DNA of 64,000 nucleotides from Cacajao melanocephalus (lineage: Eukaryota > Chordata > Mammalia > Primates > Pitheciidae): contig CAUYLG010044582.1 in assembly GCA_963573385.1 (NCBI GenBank), forward strand, positions 1-64,000. The letters run 5' to 3'. Made by a program: the position numbers and the translations under genes. Of the stretch, positions 62,575 through 64,000 are shown one piece after another. A model generated the notes under the pieces. The model saw only the letters and a program-made list of their open reading frames with translations, was not told the origin of the DNA and made no database searches. Position 1 is the stretch's first letter; each line of letters starts with the position of its first letter.

Positions 62575-63697
62575 CTTTTTTCTAACATTTAAATATTGAG
62601 TCTCCATCTTATATGTCTAGAAAATTATTGTATTATTAAAAGTATTATGACTCACTCCATTAGCATCTCTAGGCATCCTTGAGGGGAACCCAAGATGGCT
62701 CGGGTGCTTCCTGTCACCTTTTGCTCTTCCCTGATGCTCTTTCTTTCTCCTGATCACCTCTGGTCTGGTGGTCTCTGAACGTGTTCTAGTCTACTTTGCT
62801 CCCAGTACTTGAAGAGGCGTATGACAACTTACTTCCAAAGCACCACTAATAAAACTTGTTATGGTCAATTTCTAAGGGATGAAGATAAAGGAACTAGAAT
62901 GCAGAAAAGATACTAAAAATAGATATCATTAGACATGACAGCTCCTAAAATTTGCCATCCAGTCCTCTCCTCAGAAACCTCGACTGTTATTTTTATGACA
63001 CAGATCATAGAGCAGCTCTTGAACGTGCTCCTCCCTCAGCTTACAGCTCCTTTCTTGGTCACTCTTCCCCAAATTCCAGGGTCCTCTGTTGTAGACTACT
63101 CCAAATCCAAAGCTCCACACCTTGAAGCAAGTATGTTGTTTAGAGCATTTTCTCTTTCCCTTTTTTTTTAAGTTGGGTTGTTTTAGAGACATACCTTCCT
63201 ATAGAAAATGCCTATGAAAACGTTTTTCCCAAACAGAATGAAGCTGAAGAATAATTATGCTTTCACCCTTAGAACAATAACATTAGTCACATGGCTTTAA
63301 AAACTAGCAAGTTTTGTAACTCTTCTGATTAATACCAATAATGTCCATATTAATAAATCCTCCAGTTCCAATGGAAAACTTCGGTAATTTTGACTGGCCT
63401 TTTGCTTTGCAGCTATTGGCTTCCTTTTCCATTTCTCTTAAAAGCAATCTTTAAATGTTTATTATTCTACTGGAGAGGAATGATAAATCACACTTGACCC
63501 ACTCAGACCCACTGTTACTTTGACTGTGGGTCTCTGTTTAAGAAAAAAAAAGATAATCCACTCAAACCACAAGCCCAGAAATTGTAGTGCAAAATCTCTT
63601 TTTAATTTGAGGTGGGTGGTTGAATAGCTTTTGCATGATTACCCTCAACTTTCAGCCCTTATACGGTATATTTAAACTTATCTGTATTCCCATCACT
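62575..63697. other. No recognised gene
   Basis: Nothing identified between the direct repeats. Frames of 70-78 residues on both strands at 62.9-63.2 kb show no family signal. Confidence 0.45.
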
Positions 63698-63778
63698 CAG
63701 AAACCATGCTTTGTTTTGGTGTCACTAGCAATAAAGACAACTTGAAGACTTTCAGGTTTTCAGAGCTTCTGACATCCC
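63698..63778 (+). repeat. 81-bp direct repeat, copy 2
   Basis: Partner of 62494-62574, exactly 1204 bp downstream, same orientation and without gaps. Confidence 0.92.
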
Positions 63779-64000
63779 TGTCCTCCAAAATTACTTCTTC
63801 CTCTACAGTTTTAGAAAATGAGCTGCTTCTCTTCCAACCCAAGGGTACATCTTCTACATGTGCTCTGGAGTTTCTTTTTCCTGTGAATGCCCTCAGCTTG
63901 CGTCTACATTGTGTATGATCTTGCTCTTACTTTGTGGCTTGTATCACTTCAATGGTGACTTCCTCTAATGATTAGCCACTTTCTAGGTGGTGGTTGTGTT

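Overview
The window looks like a stretch of nuclear DNA from a human or another primate. It is AT-rich and has no intact protein-coding gene. It carries Alu elements of several ages, a primate-type LINE-1 with its 5' UTR, MaLR-type LTRs, and older mammalian MIR, L2, L1M, hAT and piggyBac-like fossils. I see no exon series, CpG island, tRNA, rRNA or CRISPR array. Reading frames found here are either chance frames or decayed transposon proteins. It reads as intergenic or deep intronic DNA. Family names were assigned by eye, without a repeat library, so subfamily names are deliberately loose.

Layout. Positions 1-2765 hold the 5' half of a minus-strand L1 that runs off the left edge (ORF2 start, ORF1, 5' UTR). 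Positions 2.8-13 kb hold old L1M pieces, an MLT1-like LTR, a 138-bp TTAA-flanked piggyBac-like MITE (8068-8205), MIR and L2 pieces and an hAT MITE. Positions 13-35 kb are mostly unique sequence with an MaLR LTR (14.46 kb), an L1M piece (16.4 kb), an Alu monomer (18.3 kb), several MIRs and a second copy of the hAT MITE (25 kb).

Positions 35.6-36.9 kb hold a nested stack: an hAT element broken by an L1 3' end and by an Alu, followed by an MaLR LTR. Positions 37.4-39.6 kb contain a local direct duplication of about 395 bp. Each copy carries a hairpin, and a 5'-inverted (twin-primed) L1 lies between them. Positions 43.2-44.2 kb hold, on the minus strand, the remains of an hAT-family transposase gene. 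Positions 45-51 kb are dense in Alu and L1, including an old Alu split by a solo LTR. Positions 53.1-53.8 kb hold a second solo LTR with an internal duplication and hairpin. The right end has an L2, a 65-bp tandem duplication, an AluJ, an hAT MITE, old LTR and L1 pieces and a pair of 81-bp direct repeats 1.2 kb apart.

Nothing here works together as a pathway. The interest lies in layered insertion history, local rearrangements and decayed transposon genes. I did not find a convincing new functional system. The best leads are the duplicated hairpin unit, the hAT transposase fossil, and the solo LTR with a palindromic octamer pair.
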